Shown here: piece by piece, positions 44,122 through 55,905 of the stretch
How positions within the stretch are numbered: position 1 is the stretch's first letter
Layout of the letters: every line of letters starts with the position of its first letter
Assembly: GCA_034231615.1 (NCBI GenBank)
Contig: CM067314.1
Span: 12,186,881-12,250,880, forward strand
DNA: 64,000 nt
Source of the DNA: Meghimatium bilineatum
Taxonomy: Eukaryota; Mollusca; Gastropoda; Stylommatophora; Philomycidae
Direction of reading: 5' to 3'
Translations under genes and position numbers: made by a program
The notes under the pieces: generated by a model
Told to the model about the DNA's origin: nothing
Database searches by the model: none
Seen by the model: the letters and a program-made list of their open reading frames with translations, nothing else

Positions 44122-44750
44122 GGTTGGTTGGTTGCTGATCCAGCGGTCCATGGGCTCATGCCCTGTGACCTAATGCCATTAAATGGCATTATATTGCTGG
44201 GAAGTCTGTGGATTTTCGGCCCACCCCGGGACAGAGCCAGAGATTAACTATCACACCTCCAGAAAGGTAGGTTTCAACCTATGCACTGCTCCTAGCCACT
44301 GTAGCCAAGATAGGGTTGACTGTGCTCATTCCCGTCACCAATTAACTACTGGTTATGCCGAACTTCTCTATTGCTCCAGGCATCCAACCAAATGTTCAAG
44401 TCAAAAGGATTGTCACTTCCTGAGTCACTGTGCCTCTAGAGGTGCCTCAGAGCTCTATGATGGGTTTCAGCCATAGGAAAAAACAGTGCTGTCAGTTTCC
44501 TCCTCCCCAGTGCTGCACAGTACATCTCTGGCTCCCTCCCAACTACATATATATTCAGGTAAACATGAAACACATTTCAACAACAAAATACAAGCATAAT
44601 TGTATAGATGACGTGCCATGAAGCTTCTCTAAGAAGATAACCTCAATATAAGCTCAATATAACGGCATGTCATCCACTAAGGTTTTCTGTTGTATGGGTG
44701 GTATGTCTAGTGGGCATTTGGTGAGACCCACAGACGCAACCAAGTGCGTA
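44122..44750 (-). mobile_element. S7 element, long form, 13-bp TSD
   Basis: 629 bp between perfect GTCATTAAGTGTT copies (44109-44121, 44751-44763). The minus strand starts TACGCACTTGGTTGCGTC and ends CAACCAACCAACCAAC. An additional block of about 205 bp (44395-44600) is missing from the copy at 12205-12628, so that copy is probably internally deleted. Confidence 0.85.
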
Positions 44751-44763
44751 GTCATTAAGTGTT

Positions 44764-46129
44764 AAAACACTTGGTTTCAGAAAAACTGAACCTACCTTGT
44801 TTGAATTTTAATTTAAAATAAATATGTCACGTGTCTAATCACACAGTACCACAAGAGTTTCATTTCTTTAGCCAGATTTCTAAATGTTTTAACACTGTAC
44901 TGACCAAATTAGTAAATCACTGAATATCTAGTATATACCCTTGGCAACCAACTAAGACAACCATTGATTTTGTTATGCTAGTTCAGTAACACAGCTACAG
45001 TTGTAATAATAATTTAAAAAATATCTCATCCTAGGTATTACATAATTTTAGCATGATGATCATTTTCAGCACTGTTCATTCCTTATCGTGGGCTATATTT
45101 TGTTCTTGTGCTTTTGGTTGAAAATGAATTATGTGTTTTCCAGTGATTAACAAGTTTTCACTATTCGACTGTTTGATCATAGTTTTGCTGCAATTGTTAC
45201 CCATTATCGATATTCCATAGAAACTAACCAAACATGTACTCCATGGTCCATGAAAACTAACTGGTGATATTTATACTCCGTGGTCCATGCAGACTAATTG
45301 TCTTCCACTTGTTCGTACCTGCAATAAGGAAATGAAATTATGTTACATTTTCTCCCAATAATACAAAAATGTTAAGCTTTTAAATATTCCACACCTCCTC
45401 ATTATCATCACGTGGCATATCCTTAACAGGATGTAAGTCATTACAGTCTGCAAACCTCCTGCAGATCTTGAATTAAAATGATCTCTTTTTATGAGTGTCT
45501 TGTTCTGGTGGTCCTTGATATGTTATGTCCATCTTCTTGCTTCTGTGACTTGTGCAGGCAGTCGTTGATATCTTATGTCCATCTTCTTCATGGTCTACCT
45601 ATTTTTTGTCATTGCCTTGATGTCCATTATGGTCTTTTCTTTTATCTTCTATGTTTTCACTCTCGAATAATCAGCCTGAGATTTTTTAAATTTTTTTAAC
45701 TCTTCTTTCGTGCTTCTCTTCAACAGCTTTAGCTAGATTGGATGTCCAGTAATTTCTATATTTCTCAATCCTTCCTGTTAGGATACACTTCTTGTTGGCT
45801 GCTAGTATTATTGTGTAGATTTTACAGTATGTTCATGCTGATTTTTCTACTTATTTTACTGAACCACCAATTATAAATAATGGCTCTCATTACCACATAA
45901 ACATATTTAGAACACCTCCTTACTAACTTCTCTTCCATCTCAACTGCCATGAAAAATCTTTTACTAACACTCTTAATAATTACTCATTTACTGTATGGAT
46001 CACTAAATCTACTTCAAAGAACCTGCACATTTTTAAGAATGACATTTAACAGCCAAAAGTAGATCAACCCAACAGATATTGGATATCGACAACAACAACA
46101 TTTGGAATTTAGAGATAGGCAAACATTAT
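44764..46129. other. LZTFL1 downstream region; no other gene recognised
   Basis: 45085-45170 is a diverged third copy of the 24.6-kb block. The frame at 45478-45699 is Cys/Leu/Phe-rich without motif. Two ATGGTCCATG-AAACTAA units occur at 45240-45290. The LZTFL1 3' UTR should be in the upper part. Confidence 0.35.
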
Positions 46130-46237
46130 TTACTTGGAAAGCCTTTTACGGAAATCTTTAAGTTGGTCATTCTTCCGCTGTAACATCTGCTTGAGATTCT
46201 TAAAAGGAGCTGTTTGACTGACTTTCTTCTCCAGTTC
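46130..46237 (-). CDS. LZTFL1: LZTFL1 terminal coding exon with stop codon
   Basis: This exon encodes 35 residues plus TAA. It starts ELEKKVSQTAPFKNLKQML and ends QRKNDQLKDFRKRLSK. The acceptor is CTCTTATTTTTGTACCCAG. The motif KNDQ-KD-RKRL close to the C-terminus is characteristic of LZTFL1 (human ends in a very similar block followed by a few acidic residues, from memory). The stop is at 46130-46132. I see no AATAAA close downstream, so the 3' UTR end is not placed. Its intron phase matches the 57354-57458 exon, giving a contiguous coiled-coil C-terminus. Vertebrate LZTFL1 is about 300 residues; only about 94 are encoded in this window. Confidence 0.88.
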   Translation of the reverse strand, partial: ELEKKVSQTAPFKNLKQMLQRKNDQLKDFRKRLSK

Positions 46238-46351
46238 CTGGGTACAAAAATAAGAGATATCACAAATATGAGCTATTATAAATATAAAATAAGTGCTTTC
46301 AGGTATTATAAATTGCACACAGCTAACAGTGACTGAAAAAGATTTGTGCGT

Positions 46352-46875
46352 GTGCTTATTCTCAAACTTCCACTGGATCTCTCTTGTAGCAGTACAATGG
46401 TCCTACTAAATGTTTGTTTATTTTGCGTTCGCTCCATTGTAACCAGCACGGATATCCGTGCGATTTCCGCAGGGAGCGTGATTACATTGTGCCACCGTTA
46501 TGCGCCTTGCAGGCCTAGCACATCCGATTTTGGCTTGCCTTGACAATTCGGATGGGCTACCCTAGCCTGTGACAGCCTCCCTATCTGTCACCAGGCACGC
46601 GTGTGTGTGTGGTGACTCTTCGCCCAGACGATTTTTACTCAAATCTGTCTCACACAAGGTGTTCCACTATCTATGAACTTGCCTCGTGTAATTGGACGTA
46701 CTGTGCCTGTGCCCATCGGGTACTGAACCGTTTCTCATTCGTGAGCCTGGTTCCTTAAGTGGAAGAACTCAACAGTCCTACTAGATTACCAGCAGGATGT
46801 AGTCCACAGAACAGAAATACGTTGTCACCATTTTATTTGCATGAATGTCACAACACATCCAACTTTGGCAATATG
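46352..46875 (-). mobile_element. S2 element split by S4
   Basis: S2 3' half at 46352-46411 and 5' half at 46787-46875; removing the insert and one duplicate rejoins the CTACTAGATTTCCAGCAGG order. Confidence 0.75.
46412..46774 (-). mobile_element. S4 element, 363 bp, inserted in S2
   Basis: Flanked by GTCCTACTAAAT (46400-46411) and GTCCTACTAGAT (46775-46786), a 12-bp TSD with one mismatch. The minus strand runs from GAACCAGGCTCACGAATGAG through GTCAGGCTAGGG-like sequence to the perfect palindrome GCACGGATATCCGTGC and GAGCGAACGC. It links the long S4 body to the short 3' cores found elsewhere. Confidence 0.8.
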
Positions 46876-46942
46876 TTCAATGTTTTAAATACTAACATTG
46901 AACGATGGATGTTTAACCATAAAACTAATAAGCTGAAAGTAT

Positions 46943-47142
46943 CTTCTTTTTCAGCGTTCGCTCTCAGGTAACCACAACAAATTTATCGTGTGATTTCCGC
47001 CGGGGAGCGTAAAGTACGTTGTACTGCAAGTTCCACAGTAGAACTGTGATTATTTGCCACCCTGGTTGGCCACTCTATGACCTGGACGTCCGAGGTCCAG
47101 AACATCCGTTTTCGTCATTCCTTTATTTCGGGTTTGGTCCCT
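46943..47142 (-). mobile_element. S4 3' core insertion, 13-bp TSD, empty site known
   Basis: 200 bp between perfect AAGCTGAAAGTAT copies (46930-46942, 47143-47155). The minus strand runs from ACCAAACCCGAAATAAAGG to CGAACGCTGAAAAAGAAG, equivalent to 6848-7050. The right arm shows the uninterrupted site ATACTTTCAGCTT at 56652-56664. Confidence 0.9.
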
Positions 47143-47635
47143 AAGCTGAAAGTATGAAAGAACTGGTTCCTGTACTGCACGCTGATCACTGACCTCAATG
47201 TTAACCACGGTCAAATTTGCATGACTATTTTGCCACTGCCCATGTAGCTAACGGGATAACTGCAGTAGCTTACACTAAAGTAAAAGAAATTATGTGGTTC
47301 ATTTTTTCATGCAGTCTGTCAACTTTCCATCTTTCCAGTAGATAGTATTATTGTTGTGATATTAGAAATATAAACTACAATCCATGGCGATGATGGATAT
47401 GAATCGCAAGACCAATCTGAGACACAAAGAATCACAGATCCTCTTGTACAATCGTATGCTTTTGTGTGTCTTCGTAGATGTGTCGTCCTTGAACTAACTG
47501 CTATCGCTTTCTTCTTTGTCTTGATACTATACCTGATCTTTCTCCTCCTTGTAACATGATCCATGGCATCTTGTTCCCATGATTCCTTATCAAGCCTGTA
47601 TCATGCATATGCATGTATGTATATATATATAAAAA

Positions 47636-47830
47636 TTGGTAGCATATCCTATTCAGGATGTAGCCATCAACCAGCATTTTTTTTTGCTGCAGTGATTTTC
47701 TAGGAAATATAAATATGTTCAGTAGTTTATCACTGCTTTCTAAATGGTCTGGATGCATATTTCATGTGGCAGTGATTGAACCAGGTACCTGATCATCACA
47801 GCTGCTCTGTACCATGCCGCCACAGATTAT
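47636..47830 (-). mobile_element. S9 tRNA-headed SINE within left arm
   Basis: The minus strand has GTGGCGGCATGGTACAGAGC (A-box-like), a decayed B box (TACCTGGTTCAATCACTGCC) and the 3' block AAATCACTGCAGCAAAAAAA ... CCTGAATAGGATATG. Confidence 0.55.
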
Positions 47831-47904
47831 GTACATATGCATATATATTTTTATATATATACACACACACACATACACTAGCATATGTATGTGGATGAGC
47901 TCAG

Positions 47905-50900
47905 TAAACTGACTCAAGAGGAGAAGAAGTGGAAGAATGGGAAATTGATAACAATCTATTTCTGTTGAATGCACAGGATGATCCCCCAACTTTCTACTCA
48001 AGGAGATGGAAATCAACATCAACCCCAGATTTAGCGTTTGCCACTGGCGATTTATCCCATAAAATATGTAGAATAGTTATGAACCAGCTAGGGGACAGTG
48101 ACCACAAACCAATAAAACTCACTATCAACCTTAACTACACACAGGAAGATCAGAAACCTCTTCCCCGCTGGAACTATAAGAGAGCAGACTGGGACAAATT
48201 TGCAAAACTCTCAGACGCATATAGTGAGCCTATCAACACCCATCAAATAAAAAGAAAGAACATGACGGAAACGTTAACTGAGGCAATACTTAGAGCAGCA
48301 AAAGAAGCAATACCAAGAGGGGCAAGAAAAAACTACAAACTGTACTGGTCCAAAGAAATACAAAAGCTTGATGAAGACCTGAATATGGCCAGAGAATTCA
48401 CAGAAACAGAGCAGAGTACAGAAAGCAATATAGCTCTCAAGGCAGCTTCAGCTAAATACAAGAGAGAGGTAAAAACATCGGCAAGGAGGAGCTGGATCGA
48501 AAATACAGAGAGCCTTAACATGGACAAAGATGGAAACAAACTCTGGAAACTTGCCAAGGCATTGAGTGATGAAAACAGTAGCCGACCTCCAATAACACTT
48601 GAATATAATAACAAAATGCACACGGGAAAAGTAGCAGCAAACATTTTCATTAAAAATTATGCAACTGTGAGCCAGACAAACATACAAAAAAAAAAGAAAA
48701 AAAGAAGAATGAAATCCATTGGCTAAAGGATATGCCTATTGTGATAGAAGAGCAAATGTTGGCAAAATTTACGGAAACTGAGCTAGAAGAAGAACTACAG
48801 AACCTCAAACTCAAGAAGTCACCAGGTAAAGATGGGGTTACCAATGAGATGCTTATGAAACTGGGGCCTAGAGCAAAGAGAAAACTTCTAAACATAGTAA
48901 ACACTAGCTGAAGAACAGGACAGGTGCCCACCGCATGGAAAGAAGCTATCATGGTACCCATTTTAAAGCAAGGCAAAGACAAACTCGACACAAGTAGTTA
49001 TAGACCGGTCAGTCTCCTCAGCTGCATGGGCAAATTAATGGAGAAAATGGTCAACAGAAGACTCATGTGGCACTTCGAAGGAAAACAACTCATAGCAGCA
49101 CAACAGAGCGGCTTCCGACAACACAGATCAACAGAAGACCAGGTCGCCTACATAGCCCAAGAGACTGAAGATGCATACCAAGAAAAAAACACACTCTTGC
49201 AGTGTGGGTTGACATGGAGAAGACATTTGACAAAGTTTGGAAAGATGGACTCAAGAACAAGCTCCTTAGACTAGGAATCAAAGGACACATATAACTGGAT
49301 ACGCAACTACATGGAAAAAAGAACAGCTAGAGTGCAAGTACAGGGAAAACGTAGCAGGAAGAGAATACTAGAACAAGGTGTCCCGCAAGGAGGTGTACTA
49401 TCCCCTACACTCTTTTTAATTTACATAAATGATATTATGGAGGGCATACCAACTGGGGTACACTCTGCAATGTATGCAGATGACCTGGCCTTGTGGACAG
49501 GAGGGGTGGCAATAGCAGTTGCAAAAAATAGAATGCAAGGGGCACTGCACAAACTAGAAAGCTGGACCAAGAAATGGTTGCTTACCCTTAAGGAAAAAAA
49601 AACCACACACACATATTCACCCTATCCAACAAGGTACAGAAAACAACACTAAAAATAAACAATCACGTACTCACACTAGAGCAGAACCCAACATACCTTG
49701 GAATTACCTTTGACTATAGAATGACATGGGCAAAACAGACAGAAAAAGCAGAGAAACGAGCCAGAAATAGAATGGCAATAATGAAAAAGATAGCAGGCAC
49801 AAACTGGGGAGCGGACAGCAAAATCTTGAAAAGGCTATACACAGGTAGATTTAGGCCAATACTAGAGTATGGCATCGCAGCCTGGGCCACTGCATCTAAA
49901 AAACAATTCAACAAAATAAACAAAACCCAGAATCAAGCTACACGTATTATCACTGCATCTATGAAATCTACACCCATAAATACATTAGAAACAATAACTG
50001 GCCTTCAGTCAATGGAAGATAGAAGAGACATGAAAGTAGTTCAACAAGCAGAAAAATACAAGAGACTCCTGAATCATCCTATGCACCAAAGAATTAATGG
50101 CTATGGAAAAAGCAGGCTGGAGAGGAGCAACTTCTCAGCAAATGCAAAGAAACTGATACAAAAGGCACCAACTATAGGACAAGCGAAACCAAGGCCCATA
50201 CAACTAGTCAGTATCATCCCCCCTTGGGCATACAGACTCCCACAACTAAAAGAACAAATAGAAGGTATAGAAAAGAAAGGAACTCAGACAGACTTGGAGA
50301 GAAAGCGTATCACAGAACAACATATTGCAGTTAATTGCCCACAAGATGCATGGACTCATGCCTATACAGATGGCTCGGCTACAAATGCAATTGAGAATGG
50401 AGGTGGAGGAGTGACTCTCAGGCTAAAATACGGGAAAGATGTTACTCTAGCCATAGCTACAGGTAAGCTCTCAACCAATTTTAAAGCAGAAATGGAAGCT
50501 CTCAAGAAAGAAGCAGAAACTATTTTAGAACACAAAGAACAAGTGCACAGGAATATTGTACTACTAACAGACTATAACTCTGTCATAACAGCACTCAAGC
50601 TACATAGGAACACCCAATTTAATGAACTGAGGGCAGTTCTAGTTCAGTTGTACAATAATTTCCAAAGAGTAGTGATCCAGTGGATACCATCACACTGTAA
50701 CATTGAAGGGAATGAAGTTGCAGATAGACTGGCAAAAGAAGGAGGGAAGTTACCTCAAGAAGACTATCTAGTCAGTTATGAAGAAGTGAAGACCATCATT
50801 AAAGGCAACTATAACAAAAAGTGGAAAGAAGACCACCACAAATATAATGCAGATGACGGATATTACCAACTATCCAGAAGAGACCAGATTATCCTGCTGC

Positions 50901-51183
50901 GCCTAAGAACTGGCCACAACAAAATGAGACATCATGTGTACACCAAATTCAAAATAGGTACAACTGGGCTCTGCCATTGCAGCCTTGCACATATGACAGC
51001 AGAACATATCCTACAAGAATGTCTCCAGTATGCAGACCTGAGAAACAAGACATAGCCCACCCCAATCAGCGTTGAAGAGAAACTGTATGGCACAGTGGAC
51101 ACTCTAAAACAGACAGCAGCCTATATCATAGAATCTGAGTCACAACCTGATTGAGTAATGATCGCCGAAGAAGAAGAAGAAGA
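47905..51183 (+). pseudogene. I-like LINE ORF2, best copy in window
   Basis: From the end of the endonuclease domain (STPDLAFATGDL, SDHKPIKLTI) through RT (KKSPGKDGVTNEM, YRPVSLLSCMGKLMEKMV, QGVPQGGVLSPTLFLIYIND, AMYADDLALW) to RNase H (HAYTDGSATN, FKAEMEAL, LLTDYNSVITAL, QWIPSHCNIEGNEVADRLAK) and a CHC/HIL-EC C-terminus. The YADD motif and the four RNase H acidic residues are present. Frame breaks occur near 48700, 49195, 49275 and 49610, with stops near 48910 and at 51052. The longest open piece is 49721-51055 (444 codons). 3' end GATCGCCGAAGAAGAAGAAG. 5'-truncated; full I-type elements also carry ORF1. Confidence 0.88.
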
Positions 51184-51249
51184 TTTATATTCGCTGTGTA
51201 GACATGTTAAACTGGAAAAAAGAAGAAGATTGACATTATACTCTCTGTG

Positions 51250-51480
51250 TCTTCTTCTTTCCTTCCTCTTTTACCCTTTACGGGTGTCGAGGGAGATACA
51301 ATGTTCTTGTTCTCGCTTTTCTGGCAGCTTCAGATAATGTTATTTGGTGTTCGTATAATATCTCTTTGATGTTGTCGATCCAACGTACTCTAGGTCTACC
51401 CTTGGCTCTTCTTTCTGTTTCTCCTCTCTTTGTATATGCTATATAAACTAATGAATCACACGGCATTCTTTCCAGATGTA
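51250..51480 (-). mobile_element. LINE family D 3' end
   Basis: Minus strand: LERMPCDSLVYIAYTKRGET, ERRAKGRPRVRWIDNIKEIL, YEHQITLSEAARKARTRTLY, LPRHP and stop, then GAGGAAGGAAAGAAGAAGAC. Same family as 3080-3264. It forms one frame with S9 and satellite sequence upstream, which is fortuitous. Confidence 0.75.
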
Positions 51481-51543
51481 AATCACTGCAGCCAAAAAAT
51501 GCTGGTTGATGGCTACATCCTGAATAGGATATGTTACCAAATT
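51481..51543 (+). repeat. S9 3' block
   Basis: AAATCACTGCAGCCAAAAAA, GGTTGATGGCTACATCCTGA, ATAGGATATGTTACC, same orientation as in the right arm. Confidence 0.7.
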
Positions 51544-51544
51544 T

Positions 51545-54270
51545 TGTATACTTTCCGTGTATACAAGTTAAACTGTGAAGAAGAAGATTGACATTATACT
51601 CTCTGTGAACTGTGAAGAGATTATACTCTCTGTGAACTGTGAAGAAGAAGATTGGCATTATACTCTCTGTGAACTGTGAAGAGATTATACTCTCTGTGAA
51701 CTGTGAAGAGATTATACTCTCTGTGAACTGTGAAGAAGAAGATTGACATTATACTCTCTGTGAACTGTGAAGAGATTATACTCTCTGTGAACTGTGAAGA
51801 GATTATACTCTCTGTGAACTGTGAAGAGATTATACTCTCTGTGAACTGTGAAGAAGAAGATTGACATTATACTCTCTGTGTACTGTGAAGAGATTATACT
51901 CTCTGTGAACTGTGAAGAAGAAGATTGGCATTATACTCTCTGTGAACTGTGAAGAGATTATACTCTCTGTGAACTGTGAAGAAGAAGATTGGCATTATAC
52001 TCTCTGTGAACTGTGAAGAAGAAGATTGGCATTATACTCTCTGTGAACTGTGAAGAGATTATACTCTCTGTGAACTGTGAAGAAGAAGATTGACATTATA
52101 CTCTCTGTGAACTGTGAAGAGATTATACTTTCTGTGAACTGTGAAGAAGAAGATTGACATTATACTCTCTGTGAACTGTGAAGAGATTATACTTTCTGTG
52201 AACTGTGAAGAAGAAGATTGGCATTATACTCTCTGTGAACTGTGAAGAGATTATACTTTCTGTGAACTGTGAAGAGATTATACTCTCTGTGAACTGTGAA
52301 GAAGATTGACATTATACTCTCTGTGAACTGTGAAGAAGATTGGCATTATACTCTCTGTGAACTGTGAAGAGATTATACTCTCTGTGAACTGTGAAGAAGA
52401 AGATTGGCATTATACTCTCTGTGTACTGTGAAGAGATTATACTTTCTGTGAACTGTGAAGAAGAAGATTGGCATTATACTCTCTGTGAACTGTGAAGAGA
52501 TTATACTCTCTGTGAACTGTGAAGAAGAAGATTGGCATTATACTCTCTGTGAACTGTGAAGAGATTATACTCTCTGTGAACTGTGAAGAAGAAGATTGAC
52601 ATTATACTCTCTGTGAACTGTGAAGAAGAAGATTGGCATTATACTCTCTGTGAACTGTGAAGAAGAAGATTGGCATTATACTCTCTGTGAACTGTGAAGA
52701 GATTATACTCTCTGTGAACTGTGAAGAGATTATACTCTCTGTGAACTGTGAAGAAGAAGATTGACATTATACTCTCTGTGAACTGTGAAGAAGAAGATTG
52801 GCATTATACTCTCTGTGAACTGTGAAGAAGAAGATTGACATTATACTCTCTGTGAACTGTGAAGAGATTATACTTTCTGTGAACTGTGAAGAGATTATAC
52901 TTTCTGTGAACTGTGAAGAAGAAGATTGGCATTATACTCTCTGTGAACTGTGAAGAGATTATACTCTCTGTGAACTGTGAAGAGATTATACTTTCTGTGA
53001 ACTGTGAAGAAGAAGATTGACATTATACTCTCTGTGAACTGTGAAGAGATTATACTCTCTGTGAACTGTGAAGAGATTATACTCTCTGTGAACTGTGAAG
53101 AAGAAGATTGGCATTATACTCTCTGTGAACTGTGAAGAGATTATACTCTCTGTGAACTGTGAAGAAGAAGATTGGCATTATACTCTCTGTGAACTGTGAA
53201 GAGATTATACTCTCTGTGAACTGTGAAGAAGAAGATTGGCATTATACTCTCTGTGAACTGTGAAGAGATTATACTCTCTGTGAACTGTGAAGAGATTATA
53301 CTCTCTGTGAACTGTGAAGAAGAAGATTGACATTATACTCTCTGTGAACTGTGAAGAAGAAGATTGGCATTATACTCTCTGTGAACTGTGAAGAAGAAGA
53401 TTGACATTATACTCTCTGTGAACTGTGAAGAGATTATACTTTCTGTGAACTGTGAAGAGATTATACTTTCTGTGAACTGTGAAGAAGAAGATTGACATTA
53501 TACTCTCTGTGAACTGTGAAGAGATTATACTCTCTGTGAACTGTGAAGAGATTATACTCTCTGTGAACTGTGAAGAAGAAGATTGGCATTATACTCTCTG
53601 TGAACTGTGAAGAGATTATACTCTCTGTGAACTGTGAAGAAGAAGATTGGCATTATACTCTCTGTGAACTGTGAAGAGATTATACTCTCTGTGAACTGTG
53701 AAGAGATTATACTCTCTGTGAACTGTGAAGAAGAAGATTGGCATTATACTCTCTGTGAACTGTGAAGAGATTATACTCTCTGTGAACTGTGAAGAAGAAG
53801 ATTGGCATTATACTCTTTGTGAACTGTGAAGAGATTATACTCTCTGTGAACTGTGAAGAAGAAGATTGACATTATACTCTCTGTGAACTGTGAAGAGATT
53901 ATACTCTCTGTGAACTGTGAAGAAGAAGATTGACATTATACTCTCTGTGAACTGTGAAGAAGAAGATTGACATTATACTCTCTGTGAACTGTGAAGAGAT
54001 TATACTCTCTGTGAACTGTGAAGAAGAAGATTGGCATTATACTCTCTGTGAACTGTGAAGAGATTATACTTTCTGTGAACTGTGAAGAAGAAGATTGGCA
54101 TTATACTCTCTGTGAACAAGAAGATTGACATTATACTCTCTGTGAACTGTGAAGAGATTATACTTTCTGTGAACTGTGAAGAAGAAGATTGACATTATAC
54201 TCTCTGTGAACTGTGAAGAAGAAGATTGACATTATACTCTCTGTGTAGACATGTTAAACTGTGAACGAGA
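51545..54270 (+). repeat. Satellite array of 27- and 37-bp units, forward
   Basis: Some 85 units of two interleaved types: GTGAACTGTGAAGAGATTAT + ACTCTCT (27 bp) and GTGAACTGTGAAGAAGAAGA + TTGACATTATACTCTCT (37 bp; TTGGCATT variant). Edges carry a distinct form, GTATACAAGTTAAACTGTGA on the left and GTAGACATGTTAAACTGTGA on the right. Longer order repeats (27-27-37 blocks) recur. Confidence 0.95.
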
Positions 54271-54288
54271 AGAAGATTGATAATATAT

Positions 54289-54410
54289 CACCCGCATGTT
54301 TCTGATCTGAAATGAGAGCAAAGAATACACTGTGACCTTTTACGCATGTCATAAGAGGTGGCTTTTACCCATGTCATAAGAGGTGGCTTTTACCCATGTC
54401 ATAAGAGGTG
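54289..54410 (+). repeat. S1 5' fragment with triplicated block, in foldback loop
   Basis: ACCCGCATGTTTCTGATC, GAGAGCAAAGAATACACTGT, then CCCATGTCATAAGAGGTGGC-type units three times (27-bp period). Confidence 0.6.
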
Positions 54411-54614
54411 GCAATACACAGGTGACATTTTTTTTCTGTGCTTTGTTTAGAGCACAAATTTTAAGTTAAAATTATTCAAGGAATACAGGGTTTATTCATA
54501 TTAAAGAATGCATCTAATAATAAATGAAAAAAATAACCAATGTAACGCTGACAGTTCTCTTGAGTTTAAATTCTTTGAAATAGTTTATCATAATTCATGA
54601 TGATTGATTAGAAT

Positions 54615-55835
54615 CCTAATGTTCTTCTTCTTCACAGTTTAACTTGTATACACAGAGAGTATAATGTCAATCTTCTTCTTCACAGAAAGTATAATCTCTT
54701 CACAGTTCACAGAGAGTATAATGCCAATCTTCTTCTTCACAGTTCACAGAGAGTATAATCTCTTCACAGTTCACAGAGAGTATAATGTCAATCTTCTTCT
54801 TCACAGTTCACAGAGAGTATAATCTCTTCACAGTACACAGAGAGTATAATGTCAATCTTCTTCTTCACAGTTCACAGAGAGTATAATCTCTTCACAGTAC
54901 ACAGAGAGTATAATGCCAATCTTCTTCTTCACAGTTCACAGAGAGTATAATCTCTTCACAGTACACAGAGAGTATAATGCCAATCTTCTTCTTCACAGTT
55001 CACAGAGAGTATAATCTCTTCACAGTACACAGAGAGTATAATCTCTTCACAGTTCACAGAGAGTATAATGTCAATCTTCTTCTTCACAGTTCACAGAAAG
55101 TATAATCTCTTCACAGTTCACAGAAAGTATAATCTCTTCACAGTTCACAGAGAGTATAATGTCAATCTTCTTCTTCACAGTTCACAGAAAGTATAATCTC
55201 TTCACAGTTCACAGAAAGTATAATCTCTTCACAGTTCACAGAGAGTATAATGTCAATCTTCTTCACAGTTCACAGAGAGTATATTGTCAATCTTCTTCAC
55301 AGTTCACAGAGAGTATAATGCCAATCTTCTTCTTCACAGTTCACAGAGAGTATAATCTCTTCACAGTTCACAGAGAGTATAATGTCAATCTTCTTCACAG
55401 TTCACAGAGAGTATAATGTCAATCTTCTTCTTCACAGTTCACAGAGAGTATAATGTCAATCTTCTTCTTCACAGTTCACAGAGAGTATAATCTCTTCACA
55501 GTTCACAGAAAGTATAATCTCTTCACAGTTCACAGAGAGTATAATGTCAATCTTCTTCTTCACAGTTCACAGAGAGTATAATGTCAATCTTCTTCTTCAC
55601 AGTTCACAGAAAGTATATTGTCAATCTTCTTCACAGTTCACAGAGAGTATATTGTCAATCTTCTTCACAGTTCACAGAGAGTATATTGTCAATCTTCTTC
55701 ACAGTTCACAGAGAGTATATTGTCAATCTTCTTCACAGTTCACAGAGAGTATATTGTCAATCTTCTTCACAGTTCACAGAGAGTATAAATATCAATCTTC
55801 TTCTTGTTCACAGTTTAACTTGTCTACGCAGCGAG
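54615..55835 (-). repeat. Same satellite array, inverted
   Basis: About 40 units in reverse complement (AGAGAGTATAATGTCAATCT + TCTTCTTCACAGTTCAC and the short form). Edges carry CACAGTTTAACTTGTATACAC (54636-54656) and CACAGTTTAACTTGTCTACGC, the complement of the edge forms in the forward array. The 37-bp type loses 3 bp in many units toward the right end. Confidence 0.95.
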
Positions 55836-55905
55836 TATAGTGTCAATAATTTGAGGCATAATAATTTGTAATATGTTTCACTTTATCTTTGTGTGTGTGT
55901 GTGTG

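Larger units (their letters stand above)
46885..47903 (-). repeat. Left arm of long inverted repeat
   Basis: About 0.8 kb (excluding a 200-bp insertion) is the reverse complement of 55906-56712 with only scattered mismatches. Shared marks: TGAACGATGGATGTTTAACC, AACGGGATAACTGCAGTAGC, GGCATCTTG-TCCCATGATTC, GGTTCGATCAC-type B box, TGAGCTCA at the inner edge. Confidence 0.85.

Noticed and set aside
47929..51055. Active retrotransposon
   Set aside because: At least three frameshifts, internal stops and no ORF1 or 5' end; only individual domains are readable.
51278..51658. 126-codon minus-strand frame as a single gene
   Set aside because: It is a chance fusion of LINE D 3' end, S9 block and satellite.
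51545..55835. CRISPR-like regular repeat array
   Set aside because: Units are contiguous tandem repeats of two lengths without unique spacers, in eukaryotic intronic DNA.
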